Assembly: GCF_047663525.1 (NCBI RefSeq)
Contig: NC_092594.1
Coordinates: forward strand, 35,077,001 to 35,141,000
Reading direction: 5' to 3'
Origin: Anas platyrhynchos
Lineage: Eukaryota > Chordata > Aves > Anseriformes > Anatidae
Length of the DNA stretch: 64,000 nucleotides
Shown here: positions 1 through 13,200 of the stretch, piece by piece
Layout of the letters: each line of letters opens with the position of its first letter
Position numbering within the stretch: the stretch's first letter is position 1
The notes under the pieces: generated by a model
Database searches by the model: none
Seen by the model: the letters and a program-made list of their open reading frames with translations, nothing else
Told to the model about the DNA's origin: nothing
Made by a program: the position numbers and the translations under genes

Positions 1-2
1 TC

Positions 3-104
3 AAAGAAGCTAATATATCTCCTGCTGAAGTGGCCAGCATGAGAGCTGTGCTAGATGAGATAAGCAGCAAAAATGTACATTTCTTACTTAAACTAAAAGC
101 TTAG
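3..104 (+). CDS. Possible 3' end of an unidentified convergent gene
   Basis: Reading frame 3 is open from the left edge for 33 codons to a TAG at 102-104 and gives a helix-like peptide (KEANISPAEVASMRAVLDEI, then about 13 more residues). AATAAA follows 8 bases after the stop, which is how a terminal exon would look. No splice acceptor is visible, so the frame would enter from outside. By synteny the convergent neighbour of C8B should be C8A, but C8A ends in a Cys-rich TSP1 domain and this tail has no cysteine or tryptophan. I do not recognise it. A frame of this length is not rare by chance, so it could be non-coding. Confidence 0.25.
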   Translation, partial: KEANISPAEVASMRAVLDEISSKNVHFLLKLKA

Positions 105-111
105 AGGGTAC

Positions 112-117
112 AATAAA
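112..117 (+). terminator. Candidate poly(A) signal AATAAA
   Basis: A canonical AATAAA hexamer lies 8 bases past the TAG at 102-104, on the same strand. It supports, weakly, the reading of the left edge as the end of a plus-strand gene. The sequence is AT-rich, so a chance hexamer is possible. Confidence 0.3.
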
Positions 118-3100
118 ACACTGCAGTTCCACCCTGGCTTTAATGAATGGATTTTCCCCTCTTGCACACTGACATACATTTGATATAGTTATTTATCCTA
201 TATATTTCTTGCGGCATATTTCCCAGGAGACCTTGTTTATCTCTCTCATAAGTACATGATGGATGTATGGTGCTTTGGATAAATGGTATCACAATCAGAT
301 ATTTTTATGGATATAGGCAAACTGGGTTATTAACAAAGGAAGGGCAGCGAGGAACCAGTACGCAACGGAAAATAGCAAATGATTGATGACAATACACCTG
401 AGGTTGCAAGGTGCAGGCTCCAGATAACCAGCTAACAGGAGAGGAGATAAGGGCTGTTTCCTACCTCGGGGTCAATGTCACGCTGAGTGCCCAAACGCCT
501 GCGTCCCTCCGAGCCTGCGATTTTACAGCAGCCAAGGATTGCCCACCAGGACCAGCTCTGAAATTGTCGCCTCCCTTTTCATCCAGCGCTAATGCAGAGG
601 CACAGGAAGGAAGAAAACGTTCAGTCCTGCCCAAACCAAAAGAAACACCGGGTCCTGGAGGGTCTGGGGGAGGCTGGTGTTTGTTGTGGGGCTGCGTCGT
701 GCCCAGCATGGTGGGACTCCGAGTCCTGCACTACTGATAGGTAAAACACAAATATCCATAATGGTAATAATTGCTGTCTGCATCTCTAGTGCTATTGCTT
801 TACGCAAGTGGGACGGTGTTCAAATGGGGCATAAAAGGATCAGCAGGTGTAATTTGCCTTGAAAGCTGGCGGGTTTTTGGGTGCTTCCTGGGTTCTTCGG
901 CAAGCACAGCAGAACCCTGAGCTGGCAATGTGGGGACTGCTCACACCTCCACAAGGACTCGCCAGGTTGCTTCCAACAACCTCTCTCGGTCTCTACATCC
1001 ATGACTTTCTCTGTAAAGCAGATTTCTGTTCTGTATGCCCCTGGGGACCTGGGTGGGGACGCCAGGAGCGCTGATACTGTCACCAAGCTCTCCAGCCCCA
1101 TCACTGCAAGGGCTGGCGGGTAGGCCGCGCAGGTAGGCCGCTGCAGCCAGTAACACCATACAGGGAGGAGCAGCTACATTCATCTGACAGGGAGGAATAG
1201 GAACATGGGAAGTGATTTAGAAACCCTGTGGCTACCACACAGGGTTACAAGACCCCAGCCACAGCCTAGAGCACGTCCCAGCCTCATGGGTAAATGTAAA
1301 GTGTCCACCTGAGAGGAAAAGGTGGGCAGCAAATGAACCCCGTCTGGAAAAGGACCCATTCCTGATGATTTTGGGGGCAGCAGGAGTCGAGCTGGTTTCA
1401 TTCTGGGAAAGTTGGCAGTTACAGCTGACCCAAAATACTGTTTCTGGACCTTCTTAAGCCATGCTGACCAGATCCATCACACATTGCAGCAGAAACACCT
1501 TCACAGCTTTTCCACATTTACGGAGCTCTTTTTTCCACACATCAATGGCATTAGCAGTGGCAATTGCACAGTTTGGTACCTCAGCTCTTTGCTAAGCCCA
1601 TGACAAGTGAAGCACCAGTTTTTTACACATAGCAGCAGTGTGGTGGCAACTGCAAATCAGTGGTGAGACACAGGTGACAAAACCACAATACCGGACTACT
1701 GCAGGTTTAAAGAAGCCCTCATTAAGATGACTTATTTGGACCAGGGTAGGAATGTAATAAGGGATGTAATAAAACCCATTGAGACAAGAGTCTTAGCCAG
1801 GGAACTGGGCGTACCCAGTGCAGAACATGCACACGTCGTGTCTGCAGCCTTCCCCTGCTTTCATACCTGGGTTGTTAATGCAAACTTGCACAGAAAGTGG
1901 AAGTGAGAAACACCAATAAAAGATAGCACCAAAATTTAATGTGTACCAAAATGAAACAATAAAAGCTTCAGCACAGTAATTTTTATTACCCTCCAGGTCA
2001 TAATAAATTATTAGTTAGTTAAATCTAAGCACAACATCACAAGGACAAGATAAAGTGATGTCCTTTATAGGAGGCTTCTGGAGTCTATAGGCACAATGTG
2101 CAAGCCCCCCTGAAACTATACCTCGGGTAGACCATCCTGCTCATCTTAAACACCATAAAATCTTTTCTCTCCTCCTCAAAATAAATAAATAAATAAATAA
2201 AACACACAACAAAGCAACAAAGGCCAACACCAAATATCCCAACCCAGGCACTGACATTTCAAAACATCTGGGCTTTTCTAATCAGGGGAGAGCCTTCAGG
2301 TTGCTATATTTGGCTCTGCCTCACTGCTCGTGGCAGCAGTGGAGAGATGCACCATGACCATGTGTCAGAGTGCTTTCTCCACCTTGATGGTCAGGAAAGG
2401 TGTTCAAATGTACAAAAGCAGCTCTAGTCATCTGAGAAAGTTTCTTAATCAGATCACATCAATGCTTCTCAGCAAAGAGCAAGCAACTGCGCTGCAGTGC
2501 ACGTTCTCAAAGGCACCCATGAACCAAAGCACATTGGTAATCAGGGTACACTCTTGCACAGCTTTTGCAGGGACTCTTTAAAAAGCATTGAGGAATACTG
2601 CATATAGCATAAGCAGTGACCTTATTGACCATGACCCTGTACGAAGCTTTTCTATCACACAAAAGATATAACGGTTACACAGTGGATAAGGGAAATGTTT
2701 TGGGTTGGCAGCTCAATTACGTAGCCCATTATGACTACAGATCGTGCTTATTTTACATATGCACATATGCAATGTGCTCTTCCTTTCTTAAAGCTGTCAC
2801 AGAAACCTTGTTGATAAGCGTGGAGGCGGCATGAGGGCTAAAACTAAATGCATGTTCCATTGTTCGGATGTCAGAGAGCCTGAGTCGCTCTTATAAGAAG
2901 TGCATTTAGACAACGTCAGTCTGAGAGAAGAGAAACTGGTGATACCAACCCATCATCACCAACACTGCTAAAAGCCCTTGGAAGAGCATTTGACCTTGCT
3001 GGTGTTAGAAGACTCACAACATTTAGGGGGAACTTTGCACTGGTTGTGCTATTTTCCCTAAACAAAGATGTCTTTAGTTATTTTACAGCAAGCCCCAACA

Positions 3101-3691
3101 ATGCAAAAGCCACGAAGCACCAATGACGTGGGAGGAGGGAAGTCCCTGGAACAATCCCTCTCAGGTGAGTCACGGAACCACATGCAGCATTCAGTGCAAG
3201 ATCTTCTTTTGTTTGACCCAGCTTGTGTGCATGGCTTCAGGGACAGTAACAAAGGGCAAACCATTTGTTTTGCGTTGACTTTTTTCATAGCAAACTCCAT
3301 CTCAGATGTCCTAACCTGAGAGGAGCAGCAATGCAAGTACTGAAATACAGCCTTTTCCCATCCCAGAAGCATCCCTCTGTCCTTCCTCCTGCATCCCAAG
3401 GAACCAGCTCAGTGCATTTGAGCGGACTGGGGTGCACATGAGCCTCAGTGTGCCTGAAGAAATGTGCAGGAGGAAGCTCGCCTCTGCAGTAAGAGTACAA
3501 CTGATATTCAGTCGAACAACAATGCTGTGGTGTCACCAGACTGCTTCACAATTTGGTTTTCACTCCTTCAAGACAATTTCTGGTATGACAGACAATTTAA
3601 GTTAAATACAATAAGTAGGGAAACTGGTGTAGTGAGGCACAGCAGCTTTAAATGTCACGCTAGATACTATTGTGCTCATTGAGATTTAGAC
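118..3691. other. Intergenic region left of C8B
   Basis: I see no splice-bounded exon, RNA gene or recognisable transposon here. Open frames up to 113 codons (for example 3058-3399 minus) show no family features. It contains an (AAAT)n run at 2178-2203. If the left-edge frame is genic, this is the space between two convergent genes and may include 3'-UTR sequence of either. Confidence 0.5.
2178..2203. repeat. (AAAT)n microsatellite
   Basis: About six uninterrupted AAAT units form a simple tetranucleotide run in intergenic sequence. Confidence 0.85.
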
Positions 3692-3697
3692 TTTAAT
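3692..3697 (-). terminator. C8B: Candidate C8B poly(A) signal (ATTAAA)
   Basis: On the minus strand ATTAAA, the commonest variant poly(A) hexamer, lies about 420 bases past the C8B stop codon. No AATAAA occurs between the stop and this point on that strand. This would give a 3' UTR of roughly 0.43-0.45 kb. This is inferred from the hexamer only. Confidence 0.35.
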
Positions 3698-4116
3698 GTG
3701 CTGTATTTTGCTCCACATGACACAGCTGTCTTCACAGAAGCTGCGTATTAGTGCACATTCTGGCGCACGTAAGATCAAACACTTTTCTTATCTCAAAGAA
3801 ACATTCAAAAATAAAAGAGAAACTTAAAATCTACAGCTACTAAATAAGGCAGATTGAGCTCATCCTAATTAGCCCATTGTAATAGAGACCCAGAACACTA
3901 TTAAGAACAGGAAGCACATTCAGCTGCATGGGGCAACTGCAAAGCATGTCCAAAGGTGTGGTACTCCAAAAGCCTTCTGAAATTTTTCCAACTTCAATGC
4001 ATGTGGATGAGACCCATAAACACAGTGAAGCCAACTTAGCGAGCCAGTCAGGTAACGTCTTCCCACTCACTCTGCAACCTGCTCATCGTTTTTGTGTGAG
4101 TTCTTAATGATTCCCT

Positions 4117-4268
4117 CTAGCAATTAACCGTTTCAGCATCTGGCCCTGAGCATGACGAACCCCCGTTTTGTGGCGCAGGGTTGTTGCACTGTCGTTTCCG
4201 TGTTCGTTGACCTCCTGAGCATGGAGACCAGCTGGCCCAGCAACCCCAATTTCCATTAATAGCAGTAT
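4117..4268 (-). CDS. C8B: C8B exon 12: C-terminal TSP1 and stop
   Basis: Begins by completing Asp541, then [17 protein letters not shown] and [17 protein letters not shown], a full TSP1 repeat ending in Cys590 directly before TAG (4117-4119). Mammalian C9 lacks this second TSP1, so the exon helps separate C8B from C9. Acceptor CTGTTTTCAG. The 3' UTR continues to the left. Confidence 0.96.
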
Positions 4269-7200
4269 CTGAAAACAAAAGAACAAGCCAGAAAGGAGTG
4301 TCAGGATAAAGCAGCTCTTTCCAAGGGGAGAGCTGTCAGCTTCCACAAATCATATATAAATACAAACAGCTCTGCCCCTTCCAAACCAACAACATACTTG
4401 AGTCATTAACAATGAGTGATTGTTTCCAACACATTTAATTCTCTGTTCAGCATTCCTGGTGTTTGTTCTAACTACCCTTTATGCAGCAAGGACAAGAAAA
4501 AAGCATCAATTAGCTTTTCATTTTGTTGTTGGGTGTTTCCCTCACTGACCTAGTCCAAGCCTTGCTAAGAAGGGCACTGAACTGTCAGCCACATTTTGAG
4601 GTGCTAGGGATAATGTTGGCATGTTCTTCTTCGGTGAACAACAGCTTGAATATTCAGCTTTCTACCCACTGCTTTGCCTATTACACTGTCTTCTTCTGGA
4701 CCCTGAGCACGTGAGTGACATAAAATCAGCATCCTAAGAATCACAGAGCCGAACACAGAAGCAACACATAAAAGAAGGAAAGGGGAGTGGGAAAGGAAGT
4801 TGTATGTTGACAAGCGGATGGATGTGAGTCTTTGGGAGGGTTGGATGTAATTATGTGTGCAGTAAACAGACTGGAACAAGGTGTAAGCGACTCCACAGTT
4901 TCAGGCTGAATGGACTGGCTTAGAAACACCTACAAAATTGACCCTCTGCTTGGTGAAATCTCAGCTTAAAATGTATTTCAGCCTGGCTTGGTTAGGACAC
5001 AGTCATGCAGAATGAGAACTGGCTACAAGACTGTAAACAAAGCGCAGTGATAAATGCTGTGCATCAAATTGTGGGATGGTGCCAGAGCTCTGGGTGCCTG
5101 AGATCTGGGATTATTTAGCATCTAAATTAATGAGCTGGAAGAAGTAAACAGAATGATTAAAGTCACAGATCATCCTAAACTAGAAGGAGTTAAGAACATC
5201 AGTCAGGAGACAGCAGTAATACAAAGTGACCAAGAAGCATTAGTAAATGCTTCAAAACAACATAATAAGATTTTAAGATTAAAACGCATGGTAGCGTATC
5301 TAGAGGAAAACAGTCTGCAACATACTGGCTGTATCAAAGGGGAAAACTTAGGGAACAGAACTGCTGGAGGAGCCCCGAGGCTTGCCATGGATTGTAAATT
5401 AGGCAGGAGTTTAGATTTTGATACAATTGCAAGGTTGGTGGGGGTGCCTTGGAACTGCAGAAGAAAAGCCACTTTTGGGTGAGCACAAAGAAATTCAGAA
5501 TTTTAGAAGAGAGCAGACAAAGGATGATGGTCACTTCTGCAGGACCCCAACCTCTTGTGCATGGGGCTGGACAGCCAGCGGGAGGGCTGGGGGCCGCTTA
5601 CCTCTCCTGTTGGTGATCTCACAGGCAGTGCCGCGGTAGCCAACGGGACACAGGCACTCGCACTCCGTCCCTGAAAGCAAGCAGAGATGGTGGGATTACA
5701 GACTTCATTTCAAGTCTGGTTTCCTTGCAGACACACAGTCCTTTTCAGTCCTCTTCTGGGAGGATGAAATTATGTCAGCATTCTTCTCCGTTGGTGAAAG
5801 TATAAAATAGCAATTAAGCAGGGAAGCTGTGAGTATGCTGCTGCCCCACTTGCCTCTCCAGCAAGTCCCCTGCTCCTTGCCAGAGATGTCTTGGCAGTGT
5901 TGGGAGGGAAGCAAGCCGTTTGCAGTGGGTGAGGAAGGGTTTGTGCAGGAGGGACACCTGCAAAACCCCACTTGAGCTTCCCAGGGCCACGGCATGCTTC
6001 CTTCCCACAGCTGAACCTGGGATGAGAGCTCCCACCTCGGAAAGTAATGGACATTGAAAGCATCTCCATGAGAAGATCCTAAATGAAACACTAACCTAAC
6101 TTAGATCCTGAGAAGTTATTTAAACAAGGGTAATCACGAGACAAACCCTTTAAGTGCTACAATCATCTAGCTGGTACCTGAAGCAGTCGTTTCTGCGTTA
6201 GGCACATTTAGATGATAACGATCCTCATCAGGACTTCTGCGGATGCAGATTGGAATTAGGCACTTGAAAAAATTGGTCCCTTTGTTAGAAGCTCTCATCA
6301 CATCATATATCTCTGTTTAGGCAGTGTGGTTTTCATTTGATTTGATTATTTTTCCCCTTCATTTTTAAATCACAGTCTGCTTACAAAGGAGGACAGCTTC
6401 TTATTAGAAATGGGGGGAGGTGATGGTGATAACTGTGCTTGGCACTTATGTGGTGCTTTTCATCTTCAGAACACTTTTACAAACACTAATTAATGCTGAG
6501 ACAGTAGTCACTTCTCCAGGATGATGGAAGCAATCTTAAAAGCAAAGGAGGAAGACATCAAGTTGTTGCTTTTTTTAACACATAATTGAAAGGGGATCAA
6601 ATTTTTCCATGGAACTGATACAGATGATCACTCCCATTGAAAAGGTGCATTCTGTGACCCTACTGTGTTTACTAAATTGTGGCACTCTACGAATAGACCA
6701 TCTTCTAAAAAAGCTATTTTTTTTTTTTTATTACCTGGTAGAGAAATGACAGCAGTAACTAAAGAGCAGTTTACTTGCTAAGCTTCCTCCCTCCCCACAA
6801 ATTCCCTGCTCATTGCTCTTAGAAGCCAGAGAAGGGGCGTGAAATCCTCCTACCTTTCATAAAGGGGGTCCCGTTGCCCTGGCATGGAGCGCAGCGACAG
6901 GAACTGGTCTCCAGCTGAAACTCATCAAGAGCCCGTCGCAGATTTTCTTTTATTGTGATTGCATTAGCGAAGTCGGTCGGAGTCACCAGCTGGTACAGCG
7001 GCTGCACCTAGAGGGAGGGAAGGAGCTGCACTCATTTTGGTGTTCAGGATGGTGCGAGCAACCATGGGAGCACAGCTGGGGAGGGAAATGAAGGCCCTGT
7101 GGCACGTGCTCCAGGTTTCCCATTAGTGTTTCTTTCAACCTAGTGAACAGCAGCAGCAGGAATCCCTGCAAGAGTCCTCCCCTTGGTTTACTGCACCAAA

Positions 7201-10200
7201 GGCACTGCAAATGCATAAGGAGATTCAGCACCACACAATTAGTTGAAAAACAGGCAAAGTTTCGGTTTCATTCAACGCTTTCTTGCCATTTTCTTGATTT
7301 TAACATTTTGAGACCAGATTTGATCAAATTTACTTTTCCTGAATGCTCTCTCACCCCAATTTGAAAAGGACCCCCCAAAACCCACCCACGGAAACCTCCT
7401 TCATTCCTCACACAGCTGCACAGCACACTGCACTTTCAGCACAACCACTTCTGCATTTCAAGGCTGATTTCTCTCTTTACGAAGCCAAGATAAGGGTTTC
7501 CACTGCCTTCAGAAGGGAGAGGATTGTGATCTTGAAACACAAGCACCACCGGTAGGGCCAGTGGTGGAAGGTAAGAGTGTAAAGCACAGTGAACGTGCTG
7601 TAGGAAACAAGGAGGCTTTGTCCTTCTTATTCCTTTTTCTGAGAAGGAGGAGAAGTTTAGGTGTGCCCTACAGATTGGCAGTCATCTGCTAAAGCCAGGG
7701 GGATGATGCTGGTGCCTCTCCTCAGACGACACATCCCAGATTCCCATCCTTGCTGTAGGGATACCTGCTGCTGCAATTCAGTAAGCATGAATGGTCCCTG
7801 TGCTGCTGTTAGAGTCTCTAACTGCTAGAAATAGGAGGTTTTAATAAAGAATGCTCATTTCCTGCTGCTGTACGTTCCCTCTTCATCAATTATCTGTGAT
7901 CCATACTTTGCTTTTTGAATTCAGATCATACATACGAGGAAATACACTAAGAGTGACCTGCCAAGGCCCTTCTGCCGTTGATTTATGAACTGATTTGCTG
8001 CAGTTTTCCCTAACTAAGCATTCCTGGGCTGACTCTGCTGGTATGTTTGATCTTCAAACCCCACAGGGATTCTGGTATGGAAATGAGGGATCACAGACAC
8101 CAAATGCAAATTACATCCGTCTGGGGTTTTCTCTGGGCAGCCTGGCCACTGATGCCAGGCCAGACACAGGATGCCACAATTGGCTGTGGGAGAACTTTCT
8201 GGAAACGGGATCTGTGCAGATCGTTGTGTTCACATTGTCTCCTGCTGGGAAACTTCCCAATGCATTTCTGAAGCTCTGTCCATGGTGTGCCAGGGGCATG
8301 GGAAAGGCAAATGCACTGCAGCAAGTGCTGGAAGGGCACTGGCAGTATTTCCAAGTTAATGATATTTTCTTTGCTTCAGACTGCTTAGAATTCACCTTTT
8401 TTTTTTTTTTTTAAACAAAATGTCAGAAATTCAATGAGAACCAAGTTCCTGTTACAAATATCAATATTTTTGCCTAAAATTAATTTCACAACGAAGACCA
8501 ATAATAATAACAAAACCAATTTCCACCTCTGACAGTCCAAACTCCTGCTTTAAAAGGATGTTTTCTTCTACCTATGGTATTCAATCAATATGCACTCAGA
8601 AGGAGCTTATTTTGACATTAAAAACACTGAGGCAGAATCATTACATGCTTCTGCTCACTTTTCACTTTTACAGCTCTTTGCATTTCTAAAACTCTTTAGG
8701 ATCAAAACCTCTTGACCCTTCAAAACCCAGGGCATGTTTTTATTTAGCTAATCTGCACAAACATCCAAGCATGTATGGTGAGCTTCTTGACCTCCTGAAC
8801 CAGAGAGAATTGTTGCTAAATAGTCACTGCTACTCATGGACGACAAGAAATTTCAAGCAAAAGAAGTCCTTATATGATGCCAGTGATACTTCTGTTAAGT
8901 GATATAGTGGTAGAAGAGAAAGTGGGAAGTCTTACCTGCTGGATGAGCAGTAAGCAATCACGTTGGCGTGGAAGAGTTACAAAGGGTAAAAGCTGTTTAC
9001 TTCATCTGCTTTCAGCTACACCATCCTTTTTAATGCATCACGACTTTGATTTCCTGATCACCCATTCTCAGAGCTACACCATATAGTTCTATTAGTTGCC
9101 CTAGAAATTGCCCTGTTGTTTTTTTTTTTTTTTTAAATCTCATTTTTCCAAACACAGAGCTCTCCGGGGCACTCAGCTAAGTGAGGCTGAATGAAGCAAA
9201 GCATACAGTACCTTCAGCTGTATGATTTCGGGGTTGTACTGTACAGCATCTCCCCACTCCTGCATTAGCGTGGCAGTTGGCAGGTTTTTGTAGGCCAGTG
9301 CAGTAATGTGTTCGCTTGCTCCACCGCGCACGAGGGCGATGAAATCTTCCACGTACTGCTTTTTGGCGGTGCTGTCTGCAAAAAAATGCATTCAGAAAGC
9401 GGTCAGCTTCACACAGGTATTTCTTTGTGGACTGAAATGGGACACAAGCTCACAGCAAAGCACCTCTGGAAATGACCCGTCCCACTGAGAAGGCACAGAA
9501 GAAAGGCCACGGGTGCTTCACACCTGCAGCCTGGTTTCCTATGCTGTATGTCCTGTGCCTCTCCTGCTCCCTTGCAGCAATACCCCCATCCTCCTGTCCT
9601 TTATACCTGCCCACTCAATTTCTTCCCTCGGGTGGCCAGCTGTAATGCTTGGAAGTTCTTCCACAGCTGGAAGCTTCTCTCCACCACGATGGAAGAAAAG
9701 ATTTTTCACTATGACATAAGCCAGAAATAAAATCACCAAAGTGTTTCTTGCTTACCTCCGATCTCATTTAAAAGGGCATCACAGCCTTCTACGTTTATTC
9801 CAAGACTCAAGCTGACGACTTTAATAGTTGCACCAATTTTAAAGCCATGCTGTGCGCATTTCTGGACATCGCTCAAAGTATAACCTTAAATAAACAGCAA
9901 AAGATTGTGGTGTTTTAATAAAACAGCTCTTTTTTATGTCCTTATATGCAGAAAATGTAAGTTGATATGTGATTTGTCTTTGGTAGAAAAGATGAAGCCT
10001 TCTTTGGGATAATTAAAAGATCTCATGGTCTTCCCACACATCTGATATTGGGGTTGATCCAGTACAGTCCTTATTAATGCTTGCAGTCCATATGCAATTA
10101 AGGCAGGAACCATTGCTTTATGACATCCTGGCACAGCATCAGGTACAACCCAGTCCTCTCCACTGCCATCTTTCCCACAGATGAGAGAGCACTACTACCC

Positions 10201-13200
10201 TGAGCTCTACTGCAGGCTCCTGATCTAGTTCTGCAGATACCGTGAGGTAGCATTTGGATGCAAACGACAACATACGTTAGTTCAACAGAAGTTTGCTTGT
10301 GACAGACCCACGCCATCATCTGAGAAATTGCTGATGTTTTGAATATCTGAAATCTGAATCTGAAGTCTGTCTCTCTGGGCCATACCTGCTGCAGCACAAG
10401 CCAGCACATTCCTAGCCAGCAGAAGAGCAAACAGACCAAGTGCCGCACAAAGCAGAGTCCACTAAATGCTTTCACAAATAGACAGCAAAGGCAGTTCCTC
10501 ACTCCCATGCCAATGAATAAATAAGAGAGTGCAGCTATTGATTAATGTCACACAGCTCTCTCTACCCTACACAACAATCATCATTTCTTGCAAAAAAGGA
10601 AGCCAGAGTCAAAGAGCAAGAGCAGTGTCAGGCACAAGAGTCACCCAGCAAATTATTTACTGTTTCCTACATGCTGGAAAAGCTCTCGAGGCTAAAGGTG
10701 TTTCAAAACTGCCATTTGAAAGGCAATGGAAAAAGAACTTAGGAGAAAGCTTTCAAAGCTAACAAAGGCATTAAGCTACATGACTCTCATTCATCTCAAC
10801 ATCGTGTCAGCCCCCTGAATGTGTAGTCTAAAACACTTGCCCCAAGGCCCTTTTTGTGAACTGGCAGCACCCACAGCTTGAGAGCTTGACGGAGCCCATG
10901 ATGCTGAGCATTCTTTGAAAACCAGGTGCTTTATTCACTGCCATGAAACACTGCTACTCCCATATTTCCTATGGGCTGTCTTTGAGATGTTGTTGGCTCC
11001 TTCTTCCACAGCCTCTCTTTTCTGTCCTCAGATCTGAACCATCACTGGGTGCCTGGAGAGGGATTTTCCCACTGAAAAGCCGGGTCTGCCCTTTTCACAA
11101 GCTGCAGATGCACGTACCTGCCTTTTGGAGCTCATTACTGTTCAAGACTAAAGTGTACTCGTAGATGCCACCGATGGTAGCCTCGGTGATGTAGTGTGTC
11201 CCGTAGTCTCTGTACAGCTCCCTGTACTCCCCGTAGCTGTACTCCAGTGGGAGCTGATGGAGTCTCTGCAGGAACTCGTAATGCAGCATCAGGGCTCGGG
11301 GCTTCAGCTTGTAAGTGGCAACAGTCAGCTCAGAACGGGCGTGAATGAATTTGCTGGACTACGTGGCATACAGAAACACAAGAGAATCCAGAAGTGAGCG
11401 GTGTCATTCTTGCCACAACGTGTAAGTATTTTCCATTACATAGTTATACTGGTCGGGATTTACCAATTTAACAATTTTCAACTGGAAATATTTTAATTTA
11501 GTAAAATCAAGGCTTTTAGTAGTAATGTTTCTGAAAATCAGGATTCTGACTGGTACTAAAGGACAAAGGGGGGACACTCAATATGAAGAGGTGACGGCTC
11601 TGCTGTTCAGCTGCAATATGGGGAAAGCCAGGTTCAAGCCTCTGCTCTGCCAGCTGCAAGGACACAAACAGCATCCCAACAGAGTGCTCTACCTCTAGCA
11701 GTGCTGACCAGCCTTTGCTTTCACAGGCTCTCTCCTGAAAAAGTTGAACAACTGAAAGCATGATGATTTATACATGAGTCAGTAATTCTCTGGCTGATCC
11801 ACATTAATATTTATATTTGTATTCTGCAGAATATGCTATCACCAAAACTCCATGGAAAGAGGAAAACACAAACACTTGCACACATGCGCACTTGTATGTA
11901 TTTGTGTACATATGTGTGTGTGGGTATATATTATACCTCCCCTTCCTGGCATAAATGTCAAGAACTGAGGTCTTTTGTCGTGTCCAAAGAATTTAGTGTC
12001 CAGTTGTTTGGGCCAGCAGGAATACCCCATCAAAGGCATTTCAACACAGAACTCCGTAGCTTAAATAATAAAATCAGGACTTAGTACAGGGTTTCTTTCT
12101 GGATATCTACTGCAAATGCTTCTCATATAGCTCTGATCTTGTCATGGGAAATGTCACTTTGCAGGAAGCAAATGCAAGTTTAATAGCAACAAGGAATACT
12201 CTGCCATTGCTGAGCGCACTGTATACTGAGGGGAGAGACATAGATCAGCAGTACTATTAAACTGCTGACAAGAGCTAGGTTTGTTTACAGCAATAACAGA
12301 TGAAAAGAAGAAATCAAATGATGTTGCACACTACCTCAGAATGAATCTCATAAAGCAGTCCTAGGGGTTATAGATTAAAGCATCTCCAGCCAGCTTAAAG
12401 TGTGCCTCAGATCACAGCTGTGACCACATCTCTGAAGATGAGGCTGGAAGTGACTGTGCCATCCGTATTTTGTCGTGTGTGTGTCCTTATCTGATGAATG
12501 ATGTATTCAGCAGATAGATCACATCAACTGAAGTAAAATGGCATGTGTTAGTCTATAATTAAACCCACGGAAGGCCTGCTAGCAGCTTCCATTCCATTTT
12601 ATTGTGAAGGCTGCCCTACAGTAGAATAGCTTGGCTTGGCTGTTTGCATTATCATTTACCCAAGTGACAGCTCCTGCCTTGCTGAACCCACCTAAACGAG
12701 GAATGGCCCTTCATGTGTGACATGCTACCCTGCAGCGAACACACAGGCAACAGCTGTCCACACCACAGACTGCTTTCTGGGCTGTTTACTGGTGCACAAA
12801 TCCTGGAACTGCAGAAAATACTATTTGCCCCTTTTTCCACCCAACATTTCTCCATTACTCAGTGTAACCCACCCACAGGGCAGGGGAAACCCTGAACTCC
12901 TGGGTTCATTAGCTAATCCCCAGTTTCACCTGTACAGATTCCCTCTGCTGATTGCACCCACGTGGAGACTCTGCTCAGGGTCCCATTTGTCCATCTCCTA
13001 CCAGCAAGTTTACTGCAGGGAGGGGAGGCCATTTGTACCTGCTTCTTAGTTTCATTTTTTGCAAGTGATTTCACCCCAAACACCCAAATGTGGATATTCA
13101 GCAGTTGACTGGACAGACTGTACGAGATTGTGGCTAATTTTAAAGGTTGGCAGCCTGGTTCCTGGCAGGTCTGTGAACAGAAAAGGTCCTGGGTGCTGCA

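Noticed and set aside
5153..5482. 109-codon plus-strand frame
   Set aside because: It falls in a decayed CR1-like fragment and lacks the length and motifs of an intact reverse transcriptase.
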